This document shows positions 19,739 through 28,738 of a stretch of DNA of 35,821 bases, piece after piece (within the stretch, counting starts at the first letter, position 1; each line of letters begins with the position of its first letter). The stretch is taken from assembly GCA_947627995.1 (NCBI GenBank), contig CANQYE010000010.1, positions 1-35,821 on the forward strand. The letters are read 5' to 3'. The notes beneath the pieces were generated by a model that saw nothing but the letters and a program-made list of their open reading frames with translations, ran no database searches and was not told the DNA's origin. The position numbers were made by a program, and so were the translations under genes. Source of the DNA: an uncultured Bacilli bacterium (GTDB lineage: Bacteria > Bacillota_I > Bacilli_A > RF39 > UBA660).

Positions 19739-20825
19739 CTAATCATTTTTTAAATTACTTAATATTAAATCTTTAATATCTCCATTTAAAATAGCAGCTG
19801 CATTCGGCGTTTCAAAATTGCTCCTATTATCTTTGACTAAAGTATATGGTTCCAATGTATAACTTCTTATTTGACTACCAAAATTAATGGCATCATTGTT
19901 TTTTAGATTATTCAATTTTGCATTTTCTTTTTCAAGTTCTAATTGCATTAGTTTATTTTTTAAAATGCTCATTGCTTGTTCTTTGTTTTTTAACTGACTA
20001 CGTTCATTTTGACAACTTACGACTATTTTTGTTGGTAAATGTGTAATTCTAACAGCAGAGTCAGAAGTATTAACGCTTTGCCCACCAGCTCCGCTACTAT
20101 GAAATACATCAATTTTAATATCGGACTCATTAATTAGTACTTCCTTAGTATCTTCAAATTCTGGAATTACACTAACAGAAGCAAATGAGGTATGTCTTCT
20201 AGAATTAGAATCAAATGGGGATATACGAACCAAACGATGAACTCCTTGTTCAACTTTCAAATATCCGTAAGCAAATTCTCCTTTTATTAATAAAGTTGCA
20301 CTTTTAATTCCAGCTTCTTCCCCCTTTAGCATACTAATTATTGTATATTTAAAATTATTTTGTTCACAAAATCGTTCATACATTCGAAGAAGCATATTTG
20401 CCCAATCACAACTCTCGGTCCCGCCAGCTCCAGGATGAATTTCCAAATAGCAATTTAAATGATCATATTCTTTGTTCAATAATATTTTTATTTCTAAATT
20501 TTCTAGTTTTTTTTCAATATTTTTTATTGATTCATTTAATAAATTTAAAATTTCTTCATCATTTTCACAAATATCTAACATTTCAATATTTGTCTTTATT
20601 TCTTTATTTAATTCATTATAATCAAATATTTCTTTTTTTAATGATTGTATTTTAGCATTTATGGTTGATGCATTTTTTATATTATCCCAAAAATTATCTT
20701 TTCTTGTTTCTTCTTCTAAAAGATTAACTTCTTTTTCCTTTTTTTCTAAGTCAAAGAGACCTCCTTAACGAACTTAATCTTTCAGCATAGCTATTTAATT
20801 TTTTTTTCATTTCATATTGTTCCAT
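19739..20825 (-). CDS. prfB: Peptide chain release factor 2 with programmed +1 frameshift
   Basis: Minus strand: frame 1 from ATG at 20825 (MEQYEMKKKLNSYAERLSSLRRSL) to TGA at 20753-20751, preceded by AGGAGGTCTCTTTGAC. The +1 frame continues DLEKKEKEVNLLEEETRKDNFWD... into the ORF-track protein with SPF and SGAGGQSVN motifs. Total 361 aa. Confidence 0.95.
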
Positions 20826-20900
20826 TATTATCACCATTTTTATTTTAACAAATTCTTATGATAAAGAGCAAAAAAATATTTTTAATTTCAAAAAAAAAAA

Positions 20901-21713
20901 TTATTTTTTTAATTTTTTGTATAAATTATGATTTTCAATACATTTATTATTATAATTTGCTAATAATTGACGCATCTCAATTAATTTATCCATAATTACT
21001 TCTCTCTTTGTCGATGGTTTATTAATCATATTTCTTTCAATACTAAGATTTTTAGTTTTGGTTAAATTTATTTCTGATACATTAGTTTCTTCTTTTTGAA
21101 CTACAGAATTAGTGTTTTCTTGAATTTCATTTTTTTCATTTTCTTTCAAATAAGATTTGATTGTTAAAGCTTGCATTCCCGTAGTAATTATAAAAAGACT
21201 TTTTAAAATTTTATTAATTTTTAAGTATGGAGAAGTTAATCCAGCGCCTACTAAACCAAACAATGCCCAAGTTTTTAATTTACCTATAAATGAAGATTTA
21301 GGCTCTTCACCACTTGTCTTTTTATAAATGTTAATAAATGATATAATACCTTCTAACCCTACACTAAATAACAAAAATGGACTATTAATTGCGGCTGATA
21401 AAAGCAACGTTAATGCAAAAATTTTATCACATATAGCGTCTAAATCTTTGCCAAGATCGCTAGTTAAATTAAATTTACGTGCAATAAATCCATCAGCTAC
21501 ATCCGTTAAAGAAAAAATAGTAACCAATCCAATTAATGCAGGAATATTCCCACATATTGCACTTGGTATAATGGCAAGAGGGGCGCTCATTCTTAAAATA
21601 GTTAATATATTTGGTATTTGTTTATGTCTTTTACCTGGCGTTTTTATATCGTTCAAGGCATTATTTAGTTGAGCTTTATATTCATTCCAAATTTTCCTTT
21701 TATTTTTTAACAT
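20901..21713 (-). CDS. CDP-alcohol phosphatidyltransferase family protein (PgsA-like)
   Basis: Motif DVADGFIARKFNLTSDLGKDLDAICD = DG-x2-AR-x8-G-x3-D-x3-D. Confidence 0.85.
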   Translation of the reverse strand: MLKNKRKIWNEYKAQLNNALNDIKTPGKRHKQIPNILTILRMSAPLAIIPSAICGNIPALIGLVTIFSLTDVADGFIARKFNLTSDLGKDLDAICDKIFALTLLLSAAINSPFLLFSVGLEGIISFINIYKKTSGEEPKSSFIGKLKTWALFGLVGAGLTSPYLKINKILKSLFIITTGMQALTIKSYLKENEKNEIQENTNSVVQKEETNVSEINLTKTKNLSIERNMINKPSTKREVIMDKLIEMRQLLANYNNKCIENHNLYKKLKK

Positions 21714-21737
21714 AATATCTCCCTCTTTAAGTTATGT

Positions 21738-21776
21738 ATTATATAATTTAAATTAGTTTATGTCAAATCATGTCAA
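21738..21776 (-). promoter_or_regulatory. Consensus sigmaA promoter with duplicated -35 hexamer (possible 0A-box overlap)
   Basis: Minus strand TTGACATGATTTGACA-N17-TATAAT. Confidence 0.7.
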
Positions 21777-21926
21777 AAAAAATTACTTTATGAATATCTT
21801 TTTTATATTATATATACTATGATGAGTTGTCTAATTTATTTATTTAGAATTAAAAAAATTAAATTATATACATATTCTTTGTTGTCTACTTTGTATCTAA
21901 ATCACTTATTCGTTTATCTAATAAGC

Positions 21927-23312
21927 TTACTTTTTTACATTACTAAATTCTTGCTTTAATAAAACAATTCCTGTAATAAAAGCTAAAACATCTGCAACAA
22001 CTGCACTCCATAGCATCGTTACAACACTATGACTTAAAGTCGCTATTAATACTATAGCTGGAACAAAGAAAATAACATCTCTGGCAAGGGCGAGTATTGT
22101 TGATTTAAAACTTGATCCCATTGATTGTAACAATATAGATATAGTTTTAATTAAACAAGTTAGAACAATCCCACCTAAAAATATATTTAAACAATATTTG
22201 GCATATTCTAAATATTCAATAGAATTATCACTACCAAAAATATTAATAATAAATGTTGGAAAAAATTCAAATAAGATAAATGCGATAATACCTATAATTA
22301 GATTTGTTAATATTATATATTTGATAGTTTCTTTTACTCTTTTGATATTTCCTGCTCCCATATTATAGCCGATAATAGGCATTCCACCAAGTGATACCCC
22401 AATAACAACAGATACAACAATACCAAAAACTTTCATACATATTCCAATAACTGCAAGTGGCGTTACAACTCCATATGCCCTACCCGAACTAGCTATTGTC
22501 AAATATCCATATTTTCCTATTAAATTATTAGCAACTGCTATTATGATTACAATAGCTAGTTGAGTAATTAAAGAAGCAAGTCCTAGAGAAACAATTTTTT
22601 TACATATTTCCTTATCTAATTTAATTGAATGTTTGTTTATCTTAAATGACTTTGATTTTCTGAAGTAAAAAATACTTATTATAAATGTTAATATTTGCCC
22701 GATAATTGTTGCAATAGCTGCTCCTTTAACACTCATATTAAATACAAATATAAATATAGGATCTAAAATAATGTTAGAAATGGCACCAATAATAGTTGCA
22801 AACATAGCATACTTTGGACTGCCATCACTCCTTATTGAAGCATTTAAACCTTGACCAATAATGTAAAATGGTAATCCATAACAAATTATTCTTAAATATT
22901 CTTTAGCAAAATTATAACATTCTTTTTCATTAGGATTCCCACCAAAAATACTTAATATTTGTTTGTTAAAGACAAGACCAATAATCGTTAAAATAATAGA
23001 CATAAATATTAAAAGTACTAGTCCATTACTTATGGTTTTATTAGCTTTTTCTTTATCCTTTGCTCCTAGTGATAAATTAAATAATGCTGCTGCGCCATCA
23101 CCAATTAGTAAAGCAAAAGCAAGCGATATTACTGTAAATGGATAAACAATGTTTGTTGCAGCATTGCCAAAAGCCCCTGCATCACTCCAACCTATAAATA
23201 TTTGATCGACAATATTATATAAAGCTGCTACAATCATACTTATTACACATGGTATAGCAAATTTTTTAATTAATTTGGAAATTTTTTCATTTCCTAAATC
23301 TAGTCTTTTCAT
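21927..23312 (-). CDS. MATE family efflux transporter (MepA/NorM type)
   Basis: MKRLDLGNEKISKLIKKFAIPCVISMIVAALYNIVDQIFIG...; ~12 TM. GGAGG places the start at 23312 rather than 23366. Confidence 0.9.
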   Translation of the reverse strand: MKRLDLGNEKISKLIKKFAIPCVISMIVAALYNIVDQIFIGWSDAGAFGNAATNIVYPFTVISLAFALLIGDGAAALFNLSLGAKDKEKANKTISNGLVLLIFMSIILTIIGLVFNKQILSIFGGNPNEKECYNFAKEYLRIICYGLPFYIIGQGLNASIRSDGSPKYAMFATIIGAISNIILDPIFIFVFNMSVKGAAIATIIGQILTFIISIFYFRKSKSFKINKHSIKLDKEICKKIVSLGLASLITQLAIVIIIAVANNLIGKYGYLTIASSGRAYGVVTPLAVIGICMKVFGIVVSVVIGVSLGGMPIIGYNMGAGNIKRVKETIKYIILTNLIIGIIAFILFEFFPTFIINIFGSDNSIEYLEYAKYCLNIFLGGIVLTCLIKTISILLQSMGSSFKSTILALARDVIFFVPAIVLIATLSHSVVTMLWSAVVADVLAFITGIVLLKQEFSNVKK

Positions 23313-23395
23313 AAACATACCTCCATCATAATTTTTGAACATAAAAATACGCAAGTCCTTATACAATTGGACTTACGCATAAAATTGCTACTCAT
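23309..23395 (-). CDS. Putative leader peptide MSSNFMRKSNCIRTCVFLCSKIMMEVCL
   Basis: 28-codon ORF spanning the attenuator-like hairpin. Its TGA overlaps the MATE ATG (ATGA). No strong ribosome-binding site seen. Confidence 0.4.
   Translation of the reverse strand: MSSNFMRKSNCIRTCVFLCSKIMMEVCL
23343..23379 (-). terminator. Intrinsic terminator/attenuator hairpin in the MATE leader
   Basis: Minus strand TGCGTAAGTCC-AATTGTATAA-GGACTTGCGTA-TTTTT; 11-bp stem including two G-U pairs. Confidence 0.75.
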
Positions 23396-23430
23396 TGTTA
23401 TTTATGACTTATTATTTTTTCAACAAAACA

Positions 23431-23459
23431 ATTATATCATAAATTTAGTTTTTTCATAA
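23431..23459 (-). promoter_or_regulatory. Candidate sigmaA promoter upstream of the MATE leader
   Basis: Minus strand TTATGA-N17-TATAAT. Confidence 0.5.
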
Positions 23460-23468
23460 GAATAACTT

Positions 23469-24020
23469 TTATCGTTTTCTTTTAAATATTATTTTAAATG
23501 TTTGTCTGACAAATGGTTGAATAAAGAATAATTGTGAGAAATATGCAAATGGGAAATTAAAGCAAATTAATTTTAACCAATTAGCTAACAAAGTAAATAT
23601 ATTAAATCCCATATAGTAAGGATAATATAACCAAGCTGCTATAAAACTCATTACAGGCACCATTATTCCTACAGTAGCACATATTACCGCTGTTTCAAAA
23701 TGTATTGGATCAGTTTTTTTGACGTCAAAATGCTTACAGGCCATTTTAAAAGAAAAAGGTTGTCCTATTAACATTTCTGCTAAATAAGCGAAACAAAATT
23801 CTACTAAAACAACTACCCATATCGGCAAATAATGGCCACACATATAAACTCCACCAAGATTGTTAATAGCTTTTATTACACTATCAGCACCACTTAAATT
23901 CATAAGTGTTGAGCCGTTTATAACATACAAACTATAAAATACATACGCATGAACTGTAATTATTACGGTAATTAAAGCAAATAAAGCTCTTTCTTTTGCA
24001 TTTGTTGGCATAAACTTCAC
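23469..24020 (-). CDS. DUF2798-type membrane protein
   Basis: MPTNAKERALFALITVIITVHAYVFYS...QPFVRQTFKIIFKRKR; strong GGAGG ribosome-binding site. Confidence 0.7.
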   Translation of the reverse strand: MKFMPTNAKERALFALITVIITVHAYVFYSLYVINGSTLMNLSGADSVIKAINNLGGVYMCGHYLPIWVVVLVEFCFAYLAEMLIGQPFSFKMACKHFDVKKTDPIHFETAVICATVGIMVPVMSFIAAWLYYPYYMGFNIFTLLANWLKLICFNFPFAYFSQLFFIQPFVRQTFKIIFKRKR

Positions 24021-24169
24021 CTCCTATTTTCTGCAATAAAAAACACACATAGAACTATCACATTATTTCCAAATACATCTCTGTAATCAGATTTATGTGC
24101 ATAGCACTACATGTGTCAAATGTATTACATATTAAGTATAACATATTTTTTTATTTTTGAAAAACGAAT

Positions 24170-24787
24170 TTAATAAATCAACATCATTTTTTTTACTTCG
24201 TCAGGTCCATAATAAGGTCTATTTACTATTATTCCACAGTACCATAGTATATTTAATTTTTCCATTTCAGACAAAGGAATGTTATTATTTTCCTTCTTCT
24301 TTATTTCAACAATTTTTTCTGATATCTGACTTGCAATAACGTCAATCATATTCTTATTAGTATAAAACTTTATTAGTGATTCTAAAACTCCACTATATTC
24401 TAACCATTGCATTCCTACATCTTCCTTCATTCTTTTGCAAGGGCCACCAATTTTTGTGGGTTTAACTAAGAGGCCACAAGACGGACGCTTATCTTCAGAT
24501 AAATCGCAACCACTATCAGTTAAGTTAATACATGGACCACCATATGTTATTAAATCTACTATTTCAGCACCCTTATTTCGCGCTCTTAAATAAGGTATAT
24601 AAGTCCATTTATTGTTATAAAAATTAACAGGCTGTCCAGATATAGATATTTTCCCCTTATCTAATTCTTTAATAATTTCTGATGGTTCAAAACTCTTAAA
24701 ATCTTTAGGCAAATATACACAACCATTTTGTTTACAGCATGCCCCACCACATTTTTTACACATTTCATAATTAATATATTTTTCCAT
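24170..24787 (-). CDS. Cys-rich YkgJ-like (CxxCxxxCC) putative metal-binding protein
   Basis: CKKCGGACCKQNGC...GGPCINLTDSGCDLSEDKRPSCGLL. Confidence 0.55.
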   Translation of the reverse strand: MEKYINYEMCKKCGGACCKQNGCVYLPKDFKSFEPSEIIKELDKGKISISGQPVNFYNNKWTYIPYLRARNKGAEIVDLITYGGPCINLTDSGCDLSEDKRPSCGLLVKPTKIGGPCKRMKEDVGMQWLEYSGVLESLIKFYTNKNMIDVIASQISEKIVEIKKKENNNIPLSEMEKLNILWYCGIIVNRPYYGPDEVKKMMLIY

Positions 24788-24810
24788 AATTTCTCCCCTT
24801 CTGGATAAGT

Positions 24811-24838
24811 ATTATACAAAAAATTGTTAAGTTGTCAA
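24811..24838 (-). promoter_or_regulatory. SigmaA-type promoter for the 24170-24787 gene
   Basis: Minus strand TTGACA-N16-TATAAT. Confidence 0.7.
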
Positions 24839-25000
24839 TATACTTTAAACAATACGCCTGTATTTAAATATTCATATAGGCCTTTTCAAGATATTACTTT
24901 TAGTCTAAATCCTAATTTACTTAAAAACTTCCTTTTCCATTTACCAAAGCAATCTTAATTTGATTTTTCCCATTTTTTTCTACTTTACTTTCAGAATAAC

Positions 25001-25028
25001 AAAAATTGCTTTACCGCAGCAATTTTTT
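25001..25028. terminator. Bidirectional intrinsic terminator
   Basis: AAAAATTGCT-TTACCGC-AGCAATTTTTT. Confidence 0.8.
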
Positions 25029-25119
25029 ATACTTTTTCTCACTTTCACAATTCCTGTTTTTGATTATATAGTATTTTATAGTACTATTTTTATTATAAAT
25101 GTTTAATAAAACGGAAGGG

Positions 25120-25156
25120 AAAATTACGAACATTGTTATCATTTGCTCGCAATTTT
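25120..25156 (-). repeat. Hairpin element copy 1 (loop AATGATAACAA)
   Basis: Minus strand AAAATTGCGAGCA-AATGATAACAA-TGTTCGTAATTTT; fully paired with G-U pairs on the minus strand only. Confidence 0.6.
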
Positions 25157-25256
25157 ATTCTAAATTTTATAGTAGTTTTTTAATTTCGTAATGAAATTGT
25201 ATTATAAATTTCTTATTTTATCTATTTTTAACAAATTTTATTTAATTATTCACTAT

Positions 25257-26975
25257 TTAATGAATCAACTCTTTATATATTTCACTTTTTTTTATTAAAT
25301 CTTTATGATTTCCCATACATTCAATTTTACCATTTTTTAAAACAATAAGATTATCAGCAACCTTCATTAATTCTTTATTATGAGTAATAATTATTAAAGT
25401 ATGGTCTGTTTTTAAATCATCTAATAAATTTATTATTTTATTAGTTGTATTTGGATCTAAAGAAGAAGTAACCTCATCTAATAATATGATTTCAGAAGTT
25501 GTAAGAAGTGCTCTAGCTAAAGATAATAATTGTTTTTGACCACCACTTATATTATAAGCGTCTTCTTTTAAAATTGTATTATATCCATTTGGCAATGACA
25601 TTATAAAATCATGAATTCCAACACGTTTGCAGGCATCAATTTGTCTTTTTTTATTAGAATCTATAAGTGATAAATTAGCTCTAATGCTCATATCAAAAAT
25701 AAAAGTTTTTTGATTTACAATACTAATATTTGAATAATAAACATCTTTTGAATATTCATAAATATTTAATTTATCAATCAATATTTCCCCACTATCAACT
25801 TTATACAATCTTAAAAGAAGATTAAATATTGTCGTTTTTCCTGCTCCCGTTTGACCAACTATTGTTGTTATTTGATTAGGTTTAGCTACAAATGAAATAT
25901 TATATAATGTTGGAACTCCGTCATATCTAAAAGATACATTTTTAAATTCCACAAGACCAATAATATTATCATTATTAACTGTTCCGCTAAGATTTAGAGA
26001 GTTATTTTTATAATTAATTATTTCATTAATTCTATATAATGAAACTGATTCTTCTCTAAGAGATACATCAAAGCCCATTATATCATTGATTGACTCTTTA
26101 GCTTTTTCATAGTAAGAAATTAATAATAAAAATATTGCAATTTGTAATTTATTTTTTATAAGAAAGAAAATTAAAATAACATATAAAGTTATTTTACCAA
26201 AATCAATAATTAAACTTAATATAGTTTTTCTAGTAAAAAAATATTTTCTTTTTAAAAAATAACTTTCTTTCCACTTTTTTCTATATCCATCTAATTTATT
26301 GTTTAATTTAGCACCAATACCAAAGCTTTTGATATCTTTAAGTCCTGTTAAAATTTGTTGCATTACTCCTGTTATTTTATCAGCATAATGTATTTGTTTT
26401 TTTAAATAGTATGTATTTTTGTCATTACATTTTTTAGCAAAATTATAATATATTACATCTATTATAACTACATATATAGCAACTAAAATACTTTGTTTTG
26501 CAAAAATAAAATATATAACGAATAATCTTATGAATTCAATTACCATTTCTATTATAAAAGAAGGAATTTCAGCAATATTAATAATGTCTGTGTTTGATGA
26601 ATTTATAATTTTTCCTGTGGATATCTTTTTATAATATTCTTCATCAAAATTATAGATATTATTTACTAAAGTGTTATGAACATCTACATAAGTTTCTTTA
26701 AAAAAGTTGGCATAACACCAATTAGTACAGTATGATCCTAGTTTATTAACTAGGTATGTTAAGCCTAACATAATAACAAAAAAAAGAGATGCATAATAAA
26801 GTTCATTCGTTAGTTTTTCTACTATCAGTGATGCAAAAACTGGTACTAATAAACTTATTAACACATTAATTAAATCAACAATAATAAATGCTATTAAATA
26901 CTTATTTTTAAATTTTACTAAAGAAAAATAATCTTTTGTAATTTTAATATTTCTTATAAACATACACTTCACCAA
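25257..26975 (-). CDS. ABC transporter, fused permease/ATP-binding exporter
   Basis: Six-TM N-terminal region; Walker A GQTGAGKTT, signature ISGGQKQLLSLARALL, LLDEVTSSLD. Confidence 0.92.
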   Translation of the reverse strand: MVKCMFIRNIKITKDYFSLVKFKNKYLIAFIIVDLINVLISLLVPVFASLIVEKLTNELYYASLFFVIMLGLTYLVNKLGSYCTNWCYANFFKETYVDVHNTLVNNIYNFDEEYYKKISTGKIINSSNTDIINIAEIPSFIIEMVIEFIRLFVIYFIFAKQSILVAIYVVIIDVIYYNFAKKCNDKNTYYLKKQIHYADKITGVMQQILTGLKDIKSFGIGAKLNNKLDGYRKKWKESYFLKRKYFFTRKTILSLIIDFGKITLYVILIFFLIKNKLQIAIFLLLISYYEKAKESINDIMGFDVSLREESVSLYRINEIINYKNNSLNLSGTVNNDNIIGLVEFKNVSFRYDGVPTLYNISFVAKPNQITTIVGQTGAGKTTIFNLLLRLYKVDSGEILIDKLNIYEYSKDVYYSNISIVNQKTFIFDMSIRANLSLIDSNKKRQIDACKRVGIHDFIMSLPNGYNTILKEDAYNISGGQKQLLSLARALLTTSEIILLDEVTSSLDPNTTNKIINLLDDLKTDHTLIIITHNKELMKVADNLIVLKNGKIECMGNHKDLIKKSEIYKELIH

Positions 26976-27036
26976 TATTAGTATAAAATACTTAAAAGTA
27001 TATTTCTTTACATTTTAAATATTAAAATTGTTAAGA

Positions 27037-27828
27037 TTATTTTATAGGTAAATATATATAGCAACAATTATTTTTGTATAATTCTATTTTAAGATTGTTT
27101 TTTATATTATAATTAGTAGAAGGTAGCCATTGTTTATTTATTTTTGTTTCTAAATCTACTATATCTTCTTGATTTTTTGATATTAGCTTAAATATTGCGT
27201 ACTGACTTTTATCTATTACATATTTTTCTAAATTTTTATGATATTTTGTTGATCCTAAGTAATAATGGTATAACCTATTTTCTTTAGAAAATATTCCATA
27301 CATTCCTGCTTCATTAAATTCTTTATAATAACCATTTGTTTTAACTTTTTTGTATAATTGTCTTATTTTATATAATAAATCTGAGTGGCTTTTTGCTGTA
27401 ATATGATAAGAATATAAAGATATAGTATCTAATTCTTTTATTTCATAATCAAAATTATAATCATTTTTCATATGTTCAAATTTTAGTTTAGGTATTATTT
27501 TGTATTTTCCTAAACCATTTCTACACTCAGTTGGCGTTATATTAAATAGTTGTTTAAATGCTCTATTAAAGGAGGAAGCAGAATTATATTGATATTTAAA
27601 TGCAATATCAATTATTTTTAAATTCGTATTTCTTATTTCTTCAAATGATTTACTTAATCTTCTTTTCTTTATATATTCAATGATTGTCATGCTTGTTAAA
27701 AACATAAAAATCCTTTCAAGAATAAAGATATTAGTATTAGTTATTTTGCTTAATTCATTATAATTAATTTCATTATCAAGATTTTTTTCAATATATTCAA
27801 TCATTTTATTTAAACTAGAAAAATTCAT
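27037..27828 (-). CDS. AraC family transcriptional regulator
   Basis: Two HTH segments (LSKITNTNIFILERIF, IDIAFKYQYNSASSFNRAFKQLFNITPTECR) plus a C-terminal effector-like domain. Confidence 0.85.
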   Translation of the reverse strand: MNFSSLNKMIEYIEKNLDNEINYNELSKITNTNIFILERIFMFLTSMTIIEYIKKRRLSKSFEEIRNTNLKIIDIAFKYQYNSASSFNRAFKQLFNITPTECRNGLGKYKIIPKLKFEHMKNDYNFDYEIKELDTISLYSYHITAKSHSDLLYKIRQLYKKVKTNGYYKEFNEAGMYGIFSKENRLYHYYLGSTKYHKNLEKYVIDKSQYAIFKLISKNQEDIVDLETKINKQWLPSTNYNIKNNLKIELYKNNCCYIYLPIK

Positions 27829-27865
27829 TAAGCAAAACCTCCTGCATTATTTTACAAATATACTA

Positions 27866-27919
27866 TTGTTCCTTAGTAAAGCCTTAATTTTATAACTTTT
27901 GAGGGCCTTTATGGAACAA
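27866..27919 (-). promoter_or_regulatory. Structured 5' leader hairpin upstream of the araC-type gene
   Basis: Minus strand TTGTTCC...GGAACAA (7 bp) enclosing AAAGGCC/GGCTTT pairing with one bulged G. Confidence 0.45.
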
Positions 27920-27951
27920 ATATGGAGCGTTGTTATCATTCGCTCATATTT
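27918..27951 (-). repeat. Hairpin element copy 2 (loop AATGATAACAA)
   Basis: Minus strand AAATATGAGCG-AATGATAACAA-CGCTC-c-ATATTT; 11-bp stem with one bulged C. Confidence 0.6.
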
Positions 27952-27987
27952 TATGCTAGCAAACTTCTAATAAGATTTGGCAAAAAT

Positions 27988-28016
27988 ATTATATCGAAAT
28001 TATTAATAATAATCAA
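27988..28016 (-). promoter_or_regulatory. SigmaA-type promoter for the araC-ABC transcription unit
   Basis: Minus strand TTGATT-N17-TATAAT. Confidence 0.6.
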
Positions 28017-28034
28017 TTCTCCAAATATCATTAT

Positions 28035-28445
28035 TTATATCTGATTAGCATTTTTCTTTTCAATAATTTCAACTAACTTTTTCGTACTAAAATTAGGCAA
28101 ATGATTTTTTGATAATGCGATGCCAATATATCTACAAGGAATTTTTTCTTTTATATTTAACTCAAATAATTCTTTATTATCTATTAAACTATTAATATAG
28201 TACCTAGTTATATATCCTATTCCAAATCCAATTTTAGAAAACTCAGCAACTAATGAATAACTTGTTAATTCAAAATTAGGTTTAAGAAGGGCATTGTTTT
28301 TTCTTGAAAACTCATCTAAAAACATTCTAGTGTTAGAGCCTTTTGCTTGTAAAATCAAAGGATAATTGTTTAAATCTTTTAAAGAAATTTCTCGGCCAAT
28401 TAAATCCTTATATTTATTACTTACTACAAAACAATCTGATATTAC
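28035..28445 (-). pseudogene. LysR-type regulator remnant (effector-binding C-terminal half only)
   Basis: In-frame VISDCFVVSNKYKDLIGREISLKDLNNYPLILQAKGSNTRMFLDEF...; no N-terminal HTH. Homology stops at about 28440-28446. Confidence 0.8.
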
Positions 28446-28446
28446 A

Positions 28447-28700
28447 TGGAAATATATGCAAATAGAAATTGATAGCTTTTTAAATCTTCATAAAGATAAA
28501 ATTATAATTCTAGATTAGTTATTACTATCAATTTCAAAATACTTTGATATGTGTGATATAAAAATACTTTTAGATATCCCATATGAAATTAGAAAAAAAA
28601 AGCAATTAAAAGAGATAACATAACAGAAGAAGCATTTGATTTAAGAGAAAAAGTAAGTATCAGTTTTGATGAAAGTACTTTTGATTATGTTTTAAAGTAA
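28447..28700 (+). pseudogene. P-loop/dephospho-CoA-kinase-like remnant (C-terminal part)
   Basis: WKYMQIEIDSFLNLHKDKIIILD(TAG)LLLSISKYFDMCDIKILLDIPYEIRKK(frameshift at A-run 28593-28601)AIKRDNITEEAFDLREKVSISFDESTFDYVLK*. Confidence 0.7.
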
Positions 28701-28738
28701 AATGATGAAAAAATAATTAGAAAGTTGGCGAAATCATT

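Noticed and set aside
24024-24130. Second attenuator or operator in the DUF2798 leader (GTGC-TAT-GCAC palindrome, CACATA/TATGTG followed by T-run)
   Set aside because: The stem is short with a ~40-nt loop and the palindrome is brief; not strong enough to report.
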